Translations under genes and position numbers: made by a program
In this document: positions 50,501-64,000 of the stretch, piece after piece
Layout of the letters: every line of letters starts with the position of its first letter
How positions within the stretch are numbered: position 1 is the first letter of the stretch
Source: Rhopalosiphum padi
Lineage: Eukaryota; Arthropoda; Insecta; Hemiptera; Aphididae
Direction of reading: 5' to 3'
DNA: 64,000 nucleotides
Assembly (NCBI RefSeq): GCF_020882245.1
Contig: NC_083599.1
Location: 53,098,748 to 53,162,747, forward strand
Notes under the pieces: model-generated
What the model saw: only the letters and a program-made list of their open reading frames with translations
What the model was told of the DNA's origin: nothing
The model's database searches: none

Positions 50501-53500
50501 TGTAGGATAAAATGTCACTAATACATTCCATAATTAAAACGAAAATCTTTATATTACAACTAGTACCGGAATACACTGAGCAATTCAGAAATGGAAATAG
50601 TCAAAGAAAAACTAACACACAAACTTCATTCTTATTACAACATTTGTGAAAGCAGTTTGCAGTTGAAACTTAAATACTAATACACATGTAAAACTGCAAA
50701 TAGATATGAAATATAAATATATTATAAGATATAATAGTTTTGATAAGACAAAAAAGATCGTACATATCTACTATAATGTTTTGTTGGATTTGAATGTAAA
50801 ATAAGTGTTTATAAAGAATACACTTGTACAATAACTTAAACTTTGCTGTTTTTTTAATAGACTGTGACATAACCGTACCTCAAAAATAATACTGATTTGA
50901 ACATAAAAATATCGAATCATTATTGAATAAAAAGTACCGTAAAGCATATGATAAAACTAGACGATTTAAATTACAATACTTTGGATTATGGTTTAATGAA
51001 AACCTAATTATGAAAAAAAACGCAGAAATAATAAAAAAAGATTTTTAAAACTGAGGCATATTTTAAGAATGAAAATTAAAAGCTCATTTTTGATTACCAA
51101 TACTATATTCATATTTTTAACAAATTTAAATTGATACACTACTATTAATTTACTATCAATTACATTTTATATTCATTACAACTAGATTGCATAAAATCAT
51201 TATTATTATCAGAATCTTCAAGTCCATGTTCAATGTGGGATGTTGAAACTTTCCCAAATTCCGAAAATGTTAATAAATGTCTCAGCATGCCTTGAGTGAT
51301 CTACTATAATACTGCCATCTAAAAAAAAAATAGTCATATAAATATGTATAATGGTTGGAGAAATTATAATAATGATGATTGATGAGCAAAAAAAGATAAT
51401 AAGAATCTACCAGAGTGTTGTGTTGAATATTAATGGAAAAAAAATGTATAAAAAAAATATACTTGTACAATAACTTAAACTTGCTGATTTTTTAATATGA
51501 AAAAAATATAAATTTGTAATATTTGTATTAATTATTATGTAAAACCATGCTTCATACTGTTTATGAAGTATCAGCTTCAATGCAATACATGAATGTTAAT
51601 AATGGTAAATAAGAATCATTTTTACAATCTAGTAGTAAAGGTTTTAAGACACTAACATGAGAATTGAATGTTTTATAAGCAGCTAAAAATATGAATTTTT
51701 AATAGTTGTATAAATCATTATATAAAACTATGTTTTATAGTGTTTAAGATGTATCAGCTTCAATGCTATACATGAATGTTAATGATGGTAAATAAGAAAC
51801 ATTTTTACAATCTAGTAGTAAAGGTTTTAAGGACACTAACATGAGAATTGAGTGTTTTATAAGATGCTAAAAATATGAATTTGTTATATTTGTATAAATT
51901 ATTATGTAAAAGCATGCTTCATACTGTTTATGAAGTATCAGCTTCAATGCAATACATGAATGTTAATAATGGTAAATAAGAATCATTTTTACAATCTAGT
52001 AGTAAAGGTTTTTAAGACACTAACATGAGAATTGAATGTTTTATAAGCAGCTAAAATATGAATTTGTTATATGTGTATAAATTATTATGTAAAAGCATGC
52101 TTCATAGTGTTTATGCAGTGTCATCTTAAATGAAATATATGAATGTTTTTAATGGTAAATAAGTATTATTTGCTTAATATAATGATCAGGGTTTTTTTGA
52201 AACTAATTTTATGTTATACTACTATTAATTGACTATCGATTACATTCTATATTCATTTCACATACATTGCATAAAACCATTATTATTATCAGAATCTTCT
52301 AGTCCATTGTTTAATGTAGGATGTTGATACTTTCCCAAGTTGTAGGAATGTGAATTTCCGTCTCAGCATGCATCAAGTGATCTGCTGTACTACCATCTGA
52401 AAAAATGTAGTCTCGGTTAAATATGTATAATAGTTGTAGGATAAAATGTCACTAATACATGCCATAATTAAAACGAAAATCTTTATATTACAACTAGTAC
52501 GGGAATACACTGAGCAATTCAGAAATGGAAATAGTCAAACAAAAACTAACACACAAACTTCATTCTTATTACATCATTTGTGAAAGCAGTTTGCAGATGA
52601 AACTTAAGTACTAATACGAATGTAAAACTGCAAATAGATATGAAATATAAATATATAACAGACGATAAGATATAATAATTTTGATAAGACAAAAAAGATC
52701 GTACATATCTACTAGAATGTTTTGTTGGATTTGAATGTAAAATAAGTGTTTATAAAGAATACACTTGTACAATAACTTAAACTTGCTGTTTTTTTAATAG
52801 AATATGACATAACTGTACCTCAAAAATAATACTGATTTGAACATAAATATATCGAATCATTATTGAATAAAAGTACCGTAAAGCATCTAATAAAACTAGA
52901 CGATTTATTTACAATACTTTGGATTATGGTTTAATGAAAACCTAATTATGAAAAAAACGCAGAAATAATAAAAAAAGATTTTTAAAACTGAGGCATATTT
53001 TAAGAATGAAAATTAAAAGCTCATTTTGATTACCAATACTATATTCATATTTTTAACAAATTTAAATTGATACACTACTATTAATTTACTATCAATTACA
53101 TTTTATATTCATTACAACTAGATTGCATAAAATCATTATTATTATCAGAATCTTCAAGTCCATGTTCAATGTGGGATGTTGAAACTTTCCCAAGTTCCGA
53201 AAATGTTAATAAATGTCTCAGCATGCCTTGAGTGATCTACTATAATACTGCCATCTAAAAAAAAAATAGTCATATAAATATGTATAATGGTTGGAGAAAT
53301 TATAATAATGATGATTGATGAGCAAAAAAAGATAATAAAAATCTACCAGTGTTGTGTTGAATTTTAATGAAAATAAAATATATAAAAAAAATATACTTGT
53401 ACAATAACTTAAACTTGCTGATTTTTAATATGAAAAAAATATAAATTTGTAATATTTGTATTAATTATTATGTAAAAGCATGCTTCCTACTGTTTATGAA

Positions 53501-54760
53501 GTATCAGCTTCAATGAAATATATGAATGTTGATAATGATAAATAAGAATCATTTTTACAATCTAGTAGTAAATGTTTTAAGACACTAACTAGGGAATTGA
53601 GTGTTTTATAAGATGCTAAAAATATGAATTTGTTATAATTGTATAAATTATTATGTAACAGCATGCTTCATAGTGTTTATACAGTGTCATCTTAACTGAA
53701 ATATATGAATGTTAATAATGGTAAATAAGAATCATTTTTACAATCTAGTAGTAAAGGTTTTAAGACACTAACATGAGAATTGAGTGTTTTATAAGATGCT
53801 AAAAATATGAATTTGTTTTAATTGTATAAATTATTATGTAACAGCATGGTTCATAGTGTTTATGCAGTGTCATCTTAAATGAAATATATGAATGTTAATA
53901 ATGGTAAATAAGAATCATTTTTACAATCTAGTAGTAAATGTTTTAAGACACTAACATGAGAATTGAATGTTTTTTAAGCAGCTAAAAAAATGAATTTGTA
54001 ATATTTGTATAAATTATTATGTAAAAGCATGCTTCATAGTGTTTATGCAGTGTCATCTTAATTGAAATATATGAATGTTAATAATGATAAATAAGAATCA
54101 TTTTTACAATCTAGTAGTAAAGGTTTTAAGACACTAACATGAGAATTGAATGTTTTTTAAGCAGCTAAAAAAATTAATTTGTAATATTGGTATAAATAAT
54201 AATGAAAGAGCATGCTTCATAGTGTTTATGCAGTGTCAGCCTCAATGTAATATATGAATGTTAATGATGGTAAATAAGAAACATTTTTACAATCTAGTAG
54301 TAAAGGTTTTAAGACACTAACATGAGAATTGAATGTTTTATAAGCAGCTAAAAATATGAATTTTTAATAGTTGTATAAATCATTATATAAAACTATGTTT
54401 TATAGTGTTTAAGATGTATCAGCTTCAATGCAATACATGAATGTTAATGATGGTAAATAAGAAACATTTTTACAATCTAGTAGTAAAGGTTTTAAGACAC
54501 TAACATGAGAATTGAGTGTTTTATAAGATGCTAAAAATATGAATTTGTTATATTTGTATAAATTATTTTTTAAAAGCATGCTTCATAGTGTTTATGCAGT
54601 GTCATCTTAAATGAAATATCTGAATGTTAATAATGGTAAATAAGAATCATTTTGACAATCTAGTAGTAAAGGTTTTAAGACACTAACATGAGAATTGAGT
54701 GTTTTATAAGATGCTAAAAATATGAATTTGTTATATTTGTATAAATTATTATGTAAAAGC
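47530..54760. repeat. 7.08-kb super-unit, copy B (with one extra monomer and an indel-rich patch)
   Basis: Head-to-tail duplicate of copy A. It differs by a cluster of small indels at about 50.27-52.42 kb and by one additional monomer at about 53845-54028, which shifts the offset from 7084 to about 7269 for the last part. Confidence 0.88.
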
Positions 54761-55156
54761 ATGCTTCATACTGTTTATGAAGTATCAGCTTCAATGCAAT
54801 ACATGAATGTTAATAATGGTAAATAAGAATCATTTTTACAATCTAGTAGTAAAGGTTTTAAGACACTAACATGAGAATTGAATGTTTTATAAGCAGCTAA
54901 AAATATGAATTTGTTATATGTGTATAAATTATTATGTAAAAGCATGCTTCATAGTGTTTATGCAGTGTCATCTTAAATGAAATATATGAATGTTTTTAAT
55001 GGTAAATAAGTATTATTTGCTTAATATAATGATCAGGGTTTTTTGAAACTAATTTTATGTTATACTACTATTAATTGACTATCGATTACATTCTATATTC
55101 ATTTCACATACATTGCATAAAACCATTATTATTATCAGAATCTTCTAGTCCATTGT

Positions 55157-58100
55157 TTAATGTAGGATGTTGATACTTTCCAAAGTTGTAGGAATGTGAA
55201 TTTCCGTCTCAGCATGCATCAAGTGATCTGCTGTACTACAATCTGAAAAAATGTAGTCGGTTAAATATGTATAATAGTTGTAGGATAAAATGTCACTAAT
55301 ACATGCCATAATTAAAACGAAAATCTTTATATTACAACTAGTACGGGAATACACTGAGCAATTCAGAAATGGAAATAGTCAAACAAAAACTAACACACAA
55401 ACTTCATTCTTATTACAACATTTGTGAAAGCAGTTTGCAGTTGAAACTTAAATACTAATACGAATGTAAAACTGCAAATAGATATGAAATATAAATATAT
55501 AACAGATGATAAGATATAATAATTTTGATAAGACAAAAAAGATCGTACATATCTACTAGAATGTTTTGTTGGATTTGAATGTAAAATAAGTGTTTATAAA
55601 GAATACACTTGTACAATAACTTAAACTTGCTGTTTTTTTAATAGAATATGACATATCTGTACCTCAAAAATAATACTGATTTGAACATAAATATATCGAA
55701 TCATTATTGAATAAAAGTACCGTAAAGCATCTAATAAAACAAGACGATTTAAATTACAATACTTTGGATTATGGTTTAATGAAAACCTAATTATGAAAAA
55801 AACGCAGAAATAATAAAAAAAGATTTTTAAAACTGAGGCATATTTTAAGAATGAAAATTAAAAGCTCATTTTGATAACCAATACTATATTCATATTTTTA
55901 ACAAATTTAAATTGATACACTAATATTAATTTACTATCAATTACATTTTATATTCATTACAACTACATTGCATAAAATCATTATTATTATCAGAATCTTC
56001 AAGTCCATGTTCAATGTGGGATGTTGAAACTTTCCCAAATTCCGAAAATGTTAATAAATGTCTCAGCATGCCTTGAGTGATCTACTATAATACTGCCATC
56101 TAAAAAAAAAATAGTCATATAAATATGTATAATGGTTGGAGAAATTATAATAATGATGATTGATGAGCAAAAAAAGATAATAAGAATCTACCAGAGTGTT
56201 GTGTTGAATATTAATGAAAAAAAAATGTATAAAAAAATATACTTGTACAATAACTTAAACTTGCTGATTTTTAATATGAAAAAAATATAAATTTGTAATA
56301 TTTGTATTAATTATTATGTAAAACCATGCTTCATACTGTTTATGAAGTATCAGCTTCAATGAAATATCTGAATGTTAATAATGGTAAATAAGAATCATTT
56401 TTACAATCTAGTAGTAAAGGTTTTAAGACACTAACATGAGAATTGAATGTTTTATAAGCAGCTAAAAATATGAATTTTTAATAGTTGTATAAATCATTAT
56501 GTAAAACTATGTTTTATAGTGTTTAAGATGTATCAGCTTCAATGCAATACATGAATGTTAATGATGGTAAATAAGAAACATTTTTACAATCTAGTAGTAA
56601 AGGTTTTAAGACACTAACATGAGAATTGAGTGTTTTATAAGATGCTAAAAATATGAATTTGTTATATTTGTATAAATTATTATGTAAAAGCATGCTTCAT
56701 AGTGTTTATGCAGTGTCATCTTAAATGAAATATCTGAATGTTAATAATGGTAAATAAGAATCATTTTTACAATCTAGTAGTAAAGGTTTTAAGACACTAA
56801 CATGAGAATTGAGTGTTTTATAAGCAGCTAAAAATATGAATTTCTAATATTTGTATAAATTATTATGTAAAAGCATAATTCATAGTGTTTATGCAGTGTC
56901 ATCTTAAATGAAATATATGAATGTTAATAATGGTATATAAGAATCATTTTTACAATCTAGTAGTAAAGGTTTTAAGACACTAACATGAGAATTGAGTGTT
57001 TTATAAGCAGCTAAAAATATGAATTTGTAATATTTGTATAAATTATTATGTAAAAGCATGCTTCATAGTGTTTATGCAGTGTCATCTTAAATGAAATATA
57101 TGAATGTTAATAATGGTAAATAAGAATCATTTTTACAATCTAGTAGTAAAGGTTTTAAGACACTAACATTAGAATTGAGTGTTTTATAAGATGCTAAAAA
57201 TATGAATTTGTTATATTTGTATAAATTATTATGTAAAAGCATGCTTCATAGTGTTTATGCAGTGTCATCCTTAATGAAATATATGAATGTTAATAATGGT
57301 ATATAAGAATCATTTTTACAATCTAGTAGTAAAGGTTTTAAGACACTAACATGAGAATTGAGTGTTTTATAAGCAGCTAAAAATATGAATTTGTAATATT
57401 TGTATAAATTATTATGTAAAAGCATGCTTCATAGTGTTTATGCAGTGTCATCTTAAATGAAATATATGAATGTTAATAATGGTAAATAAGAATCATTTTT
57501 ACAATCTAGTAGTAAAGGTTTTAAGACACTAACATTAGAATTGAGTGTTTTATAAGCAGCTAAAAATATGAATTTGTAATATTTGTATAAATTATTATGT
57601 AAAAGCATGCTTCATAGTGTTTATGCAGTGTCATCTTAAATGAAATATAAGAATGTTAATAATGGTAAATAAGAATCATTTTTACAATCTAGTAGTAAAG
57701 GTTTTAAGACACTAACATGAGAATTGAGTGTTTTATAAGCAGCTAAAAATATGAATTTCTAATATTTGTATAAATTATTATGTAAAAGCATGCTTCATAG
57801 TGTTTATGCAGTGTCATCTTAAATGAAATATATGAACGTTTATAATGGTAAATAAGTATTATTTGCTTAATATAATGATCAGGGTTTTTTGAAACTAATT
57901 TTATGTTATACTACTATTAATTGACTATCGTTTACATTCTATATTCATTTCACATACATTGCATAAAACCATTATTATTATCAGAATCTTCTAGTCCATT
58001 GTTTAATGTAGGATGTTGATACTTTCCCAAGTTGTAGGAATGTGAATCTTCGTCTCAGCATGCATCAAGTGATCTGCTGTACTACCATCTGAAAAAATGT

Positions 58101-60847
58101 AGTCGGTTAAATATGTATAATAGTTGTAGGATAAAATGTCACTAATACATGCCATAATTAAAACGAAAATCTTTATATTACAACTAGTACGGGAATACAC
58201 TGAGCAATTCAGAAATGGAAATAGTCAAACAAAAACTAACACACAAACTTCATTATTATTACAACATTTGTGAAAGCAGTTTGCAGTTGAAACTTAAATA
58301 CTAATACGAATCTAAAACTGCAAATAGATATGAAATATAAATATATAACAGATGATAAGATATAATAATTTTGATAAGACAAAAAAGATCGTACATATCT
58401 ACTAGAATGTTTTGTTGGATTTGAATGTAAAATAAGTGTTTATAAAGAATACACTTGTACAATAACTTAAACTTGCTGTTTTTTTAATAGACTATGACAT
58501 AACCGTACCTCAAAAATAATACTGATTTGAACATAAATATATCGAATCATTATTGAATAAAAGTACCGTAAAGCATCTAATAAAACTAGACGATTTAAAT
58601 TACAATACTTTGGATTATGGTTTAATGAAAACCTAATTATGAAAAAAACGCAGAAATAATAAAAAAAGATTTTTAAAACTGAGGCATATTTTAAGAATGA
58701 AAATTAAAAGCTCATTTTGATTACCAATACTTTATTCATATTTTTAACAAATTTAAATTGATATACTACTATTAATTTACTATCAATTACATTTTATATT
58801 CATTACAACTACATTGCATAAAATCATTATTATTATCAGAATCTTCAAGTCCATGTTCAATGTGGGATGTTGAAACTTTCCCAAATTCCGAAAATGTTAA
58901 TAAATGTCTCAGCATGCCTTGAGTGATCTACTATAATACTGCCATCTAAAAAAAAATAGTCATATAAATATGTATAATGGTTGGAGAAATTATAATAATG
59001 ATGATTGATGAGCAAAAAAAGATAATAAGAATCTACCAGAGTGTTATGTTGAATATTAATGAAAAAAAAATGTATAAAAGAATATACTTGTACAATAACT
59101 TAAACTTGCTGATTTTTAATATGAAAAAAATATAAATTTGTAATATTTGTATTAATTATTATGTAAAACCATGCTTCATACTGTTTATGAAGTATCAGCT
59201 TCAATGCAATACATGAATGTTAATAATGGTAAATAAGAATCATTTTTACAATCTAGTAGTAAAGGTTTTAAGACACTAACATGAGAATTGAATGTTTTAT
59301 AAGCAGCTAAAAATATGAATTTTTAATAATTGTATAAATCATTATGTAAAACTATGTTTTATAGTGTTTAAGATGTATCAGCTTCAATGCAATACATGAA
59401 TGTTAATGATGGTAAATAAGAAACATTTTTACAATCTAGTAGTAAAGGTTTTAAGACACTAACATGAGAATTGAGTGTTTTATAAGATGCTAAAAATATG
59501 AATTTGTTATATTTGTATAAATTATTATGTAAAAGCATGCTCCATAGTGTTTATGCAGTGTCATCTTAAATGAAATATCTGAATGTTAATAATGGTAAAT
59601 AAGAATCATTTTTACAATCTAGTAGTAAAGGTTTTAAGACACTAACATGAGAATTGAGTGTTTTATAAGCAGCTAAAAATATGAATTTCTAATATTTGTA
59701 TAAATTATTATGTAAAAGCATAATTCATAGTGTTTATGCAGTGTCATCTTAAATGAAATATATGAATGTTAATAATGGTATATAAGAATCATTTTTACAA
59801 TCTAGTAGTAAAGGTTTTAAGACACTAACATGAGAATTGAGTGTTTTATAAGCAGCTAAAAATATGAATTTGTAATATTTGTATAAATTATTATGTAAAA
59901 GCATGCTTCATAGTGTTTATGCAGTGTCATCTTAAATGAAATATATGAATGTTAATAATGGTAAATAAGAATCATTTTTACAATCTAGTAGTAAAGGTTT
60001 TAAGACACTAACATTAGAATTGAGTGTTTTATAAGATGCTAAAAATATGAATTTGTTATATTTGTATAAATTATTATGTAAAAGCATGCTTCATAGTGTT
60101 TATGCAGTGTCATCCTTAATGAAATATATGAATGTTAATAATGGTATATAAGAATCATTTTTACAATCTAGTAGTAAAGGTTTTAAGACACTAACATGAG
60201 AATTGAGTGTTTTATAAGCAGCTAAAAATATGAATTTGTAATATTTGTATAAATTATTATGTAAAAGCATGCTTCATAGTGTTTATGCAGTGTCATCTTA
60301 AATGAAATATATGAATGTTAATAATGGTAAATAAGAATCATTTTTACAATCTAGTAGTAAAGGTTTTAAGACACTAACATTAGAATTGAGTGTTTTATAA
60401 GCAGCTAAAAATATGAATTTGTAATATTTGTATAAATTATTATGTAAAAGCATGCTTCATAGTGTTTATGCAGTGTCATCTTAAATGAAATATAAGAATG
60501 TTAATAATGGTAAATAAGAATCATTTTTACAATCTAGTAGTAAAGGTTTTAAGACACTAACATGAGAATTGAGTGTTTTATAAGCAGCTAAAAATATGAA
60601 TTTCTAATATTTGTATAAATTATTATGTAAAAGCATGCTTCATAGTGTTTATGCAGTGTCATCTTAAATGAAATATATGAACGTTTATAATGGTAAATAA
60701 GTATTATTTGCTTAATATAATGATCAGGGTTTTTTGAAACTAATTTTATGTTATACTACTATTAATTGACTATCGATTACATTCTATATTCATTTCACAT
60801 ACATTGCATAAAACCATTATTATTATCAGAATCTTCTAGTCCATTGT
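55157..60847. repeat. Tandem pair of 2.85-kb eight-monomer units
   Basis: Units 55157-58002 and 58003-60847 (2846 and 2845 bases, counted from the same point in the long segment) share the same eight-monomer order and private variants. Examples are AAGCATAATTCATAG (56874 and 59717), GAAATATAAGAATG (57640s and 60490s), GTCATCCTTAATG and GAACGTTTATAATGG. They represent a recent duplication separate from the 7.08-kb one. Confidence 0.9.
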
Positions 60848-63800
60848 TTAATGTAGGATGTTGATGATTTCAAAAGTTGTAGGAATGTGAATCTCCGTCT
60901 CAGCATGCATCAAGTGATCTGCTGTTCTACCATCTGAAAAAATGTAGTCGGTTAAATATGTATAATAGTTGTAGGATAAAATGTCACTAATACATGCCAT
61001 AATTAAAACGAAAATCCTTATATTACAACTAGTACGGGAATACACTGAGCAATTCAGAAATGGAAATAGTCAAACAAAAACTAACACACAAACTTCATTA
61101 TTATTACAACATTTGTGAAAGCAGTTTGCAGTTGAAACTTAAATACTAATACGAATGTAAAACTGCAAATAGATATGAAATATAAATATATAACAGATGA
61201 TAAGATATAATAGTTTTGATAAGACAAAAAAGATCGTACATATCTACTATAATGTTTTGTTGGATTTGAATGTAAAATAAGTGTTTATAAAGAATACACT
61301 TGTACAATAACTTAAACTTGCTGTTCTTTTAATAGACTGTGACATAACCGTACCTCAAAAATAATACTGATTTGAACATAAATATATCGAATCATTATTG
61401 AATAAAAGTACCGTAAAGCATCTAATAAAACTAGACGATTTAAATTACAATACTTTGGATTATGGTTTAATGAAAACCTAATTATGAAAAAAACGCAGAA
61501 ATAATAAAAAAAGATTTTTAAAACTGAGGCATATTTTAAGAATGAAAATTAAAAGCTCACTTTGATTACCAATACTATATTCATATTTTTAACAAATTTA
61601 AATTGATACACTACTATTAATTTACTATCAATTACATTTTATATTCATTACAACTACATTGCATAAAATCATTATTATTATCAGAATCTTCAAGTCCAAG
61701 TTCAATGTGGGATGTTGAAACTTTCCCAAATTCCGAAAATGTTAATAAATGTCTCAGCATGCCTTGAGTGATCTACTATAATACTGCCATCTAAAAAAAA
61801 AATAGTCATATAAATATGTATAATGGTTGGAGAAATTATAATAATGATGATTGATGAGCAAAAAAAGATAATAAGAATCTACCAGAGTGTTGTGTTGAAT
61901 ATTAATGAAAAAAAAATGTATAAAAAAATATACTTGTACAATAACTTAAACTTGCTGATTTTTAGTATGAAAAAAATATAAATTTGTAATATTTGTATTA
62001 ATTATTATGTAAAACCATGCTTCATACTGTTTATGAAGTATCAGCTTCAATGCAATACATGAATGTTAATAATGGTAAATAAGAATCATTTTTACAATCT
62101 AGTAGTAAAGGTTTTAAGACACTAACATGAGAATTGAATGTTTTATAAGCAGCTAAAAATATGAATTTTTAATAGTTGTATAAATCATTATGTAAAACTA
62201 TGTTTTATAGTTTTTATGATGTATCAGCTTCAATGCAATACATGAATGTTAAGGATGGTAAATAAGAAACATTTTTACAATCTAGTAGTAAAGGTTTTAA
62301 GACACTAACATGAGAATTGAGTGTTTTATAAGCAGCTAAAAATATGAATTTGTAATATTTGTATAAATTATTATGTAAAAGCATGCTTCATAGTGTTTAT
62401 GCAGTGTCATCTTAAATGAAATATATGAATGTTAATAATGGTAAATAAGAATCATTTTTACAATCTAGTAGTAAAGGTTTTAAGACACTAACATGAGAAT
62501 TAAATGTTTTATAAGCAGCTAAAAATATGAATTTTTAATAGTTGTATAAATCATTATGTAAAACTATGTTTTATAGTGTTTATGATGTATCAGCTTCAAT
62601 GCAATACATGAATGTTAATGATGGTAAATAAGAAACCTTTTTACAATCTAGTAGTAAAGGTTTTAAGACACTAACATGAGAATTGAGTGTTTTATAAGAT
62701 GCTAAAAATATGAATTTGTTATAATTGTATAAATTATTATGTAACAGCATGCTTCATACTGTTTATGAAGTATCAGCTTCAATGCAATACATGAATGTTA
62801 ATAATGGTAAATAAGAATCATTTTTACAATCTAGTAGTAAAGGTTTTAAGACACTAACATGAGAATTGAATGTTTTATAAGCAGCTAAAAAAATGAATTT
62901 GTTATATGTGTATAAATTATTATGTAAAAGCATGCTTCATAGTGTTTATGCAGTGTCATCTTAAATGAAATTTATGAATGTTTTTAATGGTAAATAAGTA
63001 TTATTTGCTTAATATAATGATCAGGGTTTTTTGAAACTAATTTTATGTTATACTACTATTAATTGACTATCGATTACATTCTATATTCATTTCACATACA
63101 TTGCATAAAACCATTATTATTATCAGAATCTTCTAGTCCATTGTTTAATGTAGGATGTTGATACTTTCCCAAGTTGTAGGAATGTGAATTTCCGTCTCAG
63201 CATGCATCAAGTGATCTGCTGTACTACCATCTGAAAAAATGTAGTCGGTTAAATATGTATAATAGTTGTAGGATAAAATGTCACTAATACATGCCATAAT
63301 TAAAACGAAAATCTTTATATTACAACTAGTACGGGAATACACTGAGAAATTCAGAAATGGAAATAGTCAAACAAAAACTAACACACAAACTTCATTCTTA
63401 TTACATCATTTGTGAAAGCAGTTTGCAGATGAAACTTAAGTACTAATACGAATGTAAAACTGCAAATAGATATGAAATATAAATATATAACAGATGATAA
63501 GATATAATAGTTTTGATAAGACAAAAAAGATCGTACATATCTACTAGAATGTTTTGTTGGATTTGAATGTAAAATAAGTGTTTATAAAGAATACACTTGT
63601 ACAATAACTTAAACTTGCTGTTTTTTTAATAGAATATGACATAACTGTACCTCAAAAATAATACTGATTTGAACATAAATATATCGAATCATTATTGAAT
63701 AAAAGTACCGTAAAGCATCTAATAAAACTAGACGATTTAAATTACAATACTTTGGATTATGGTTTAATGAAAACCTAATTATGAAAAAAACGCAGAAATA

Positions 63801-64000
63801 ATAAAAAAAGATTTTTAAAACTGAGGCATATTTTAAGAATGAAAATTAAAAGCTCATTTTGATAACCAATACTATATTCATATTTTTAACAAATTTAAAT
63901 TGATACACTAATATTAATTTACTATCAATTACATTTTATATTCATTACAACTACATTGCATAAAATCATTATTATTATCAGAATCTTCAAGTCCATGTTC

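Larger units (their letters stand above)
40325..64000. repeat. Composite higher-order satellite array (183-bp monomers plus ~1.3-kb long segments)
   Basis: The array starts at CAATAACTTAAACTTGCTGA and runs to the window end. Monomers of about 183 bp contain GCATGCTTCATAGTGTTTAT, GCAGTGTCATCTTAAATGAA, ACAATCTAGTAGTAAAGGTT and TTAAGACACTAACATGAGAA. They occur in runs interrupted by a 1.3-kb long segment found ten times. All copies have the same orientation. Full-monomer counts between successive long segments are 5, 3, 8, 5, 3, 8, 8, 8, 5, with two before the first. Monomer subtypes are visible: one with GTGTCATCTTAAATG, one with GAAGTATCAGCTTCAATGCA, one with AAACTATGTTTTATAGTGTT and one with GTGTCAGCCTCAATG. 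No conserved coding capacity. Confidence 0.97.

Noticed and set aside
40990..63342. 65-codon open frame repeated in the satellite long segments
   Set aside because: It recurs because the repeat recurs. Differences among copies often change residues, two copies are broken, and the 3' part overlaps other frames equally open. No sign of selection on protein.
40325..64000. CRISPR-like or regulatory repeat array
   Set aside because: Repeats are contiguous 183-bp monomers without unique spacers in a eukaryotic context, so this is a satellite.

Overview
This is a eukaryotic, strongly AT-rich window of insect type. It has intron-split genes with GT-AG junctions, CpG-rich islands at promoters, long intergenic stretches full of small non-autonomous transposons, and a large satellite array. 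The overall texture (AT-rich, frequent GGTACCTA-like words, a dispersed repeat beginning GATTCTGAACGGAG) suggests an aphid or close relative. The species is inferred, not proven.

Genes. (1) At the left edge, on the minus strand, lie the first five coding exons (301 codons, 3876 down to 202) of a TAF5L / will-decrease-acetylation-like SAGA subunit. The exons join in phase and the WD40 half lies beyond base 1. (2) On the minus strand at 12319-6433 a five-exon gene encodes a 334-residue protein I do not recognise; all junctions join in phase. (3) On the plus strand at 17004-19393 is a complete eight-coding-exon DCAF7/WDR68 (Drosophila wings apart), 346 residues, with a probable non-coding first exon ending at 15159. 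Genes 2 and 3 diverge from a CpG-rich block at about 14.37-15.25 kb that looks like a shared bidirectional promoter. (4) On the minus strand at 37650-36340 is a complete AP-2 complex mu subunit (AP2M1), 436 residues, with an uninterrupted coding sequence. These are housekeeping functions (transcription, WD40 scaffold/ubiquitin ligase receptor, endocytosis) and nothing suggests a joint pathway.

Mobile DNA. Several MITE-like elements can be delimited by terminal inverted repeats and target-site duplications: 2984-3196, 17346-17580, 21346-21632, 29156-29299 and 31841-32281 (8-bp duplications, two of them imperfect), and 16135-16407 (TA duplication). Two related long-hairpin elements lie at about 485-895 and 5185-5615, and a foldback element at about 24811-25393. 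A roughly 0.95-kb unclassified family occurs at 10864-11830, 18485-18990 (inside a DCAF7 intron), 22233-23205 and 38437-39129, with fragments near 28.8 and 29.4 kb.

Satellite. From about 40325 to the right edge (at least 23.7 kb) the window is a composite tandem array. Runs of a roughly 183-bp monomer alternate with a roughly 1.3-kb long segment that occurs ten times. Full-monomer counts between long segments run 5, 3, 8, 5, 3, 8, 8, 8, 5. A 7.08-kb block is itself duplicated head-to-tail, followed by a duplicated 2.85-kb block. A short region of the array (about 50.27-52.42 kb) carries a dense cluster of small indels that looks like residual sequencing error. The satellite is the most unusual thing in the window; I found no evidence of a novel protein-coding system.
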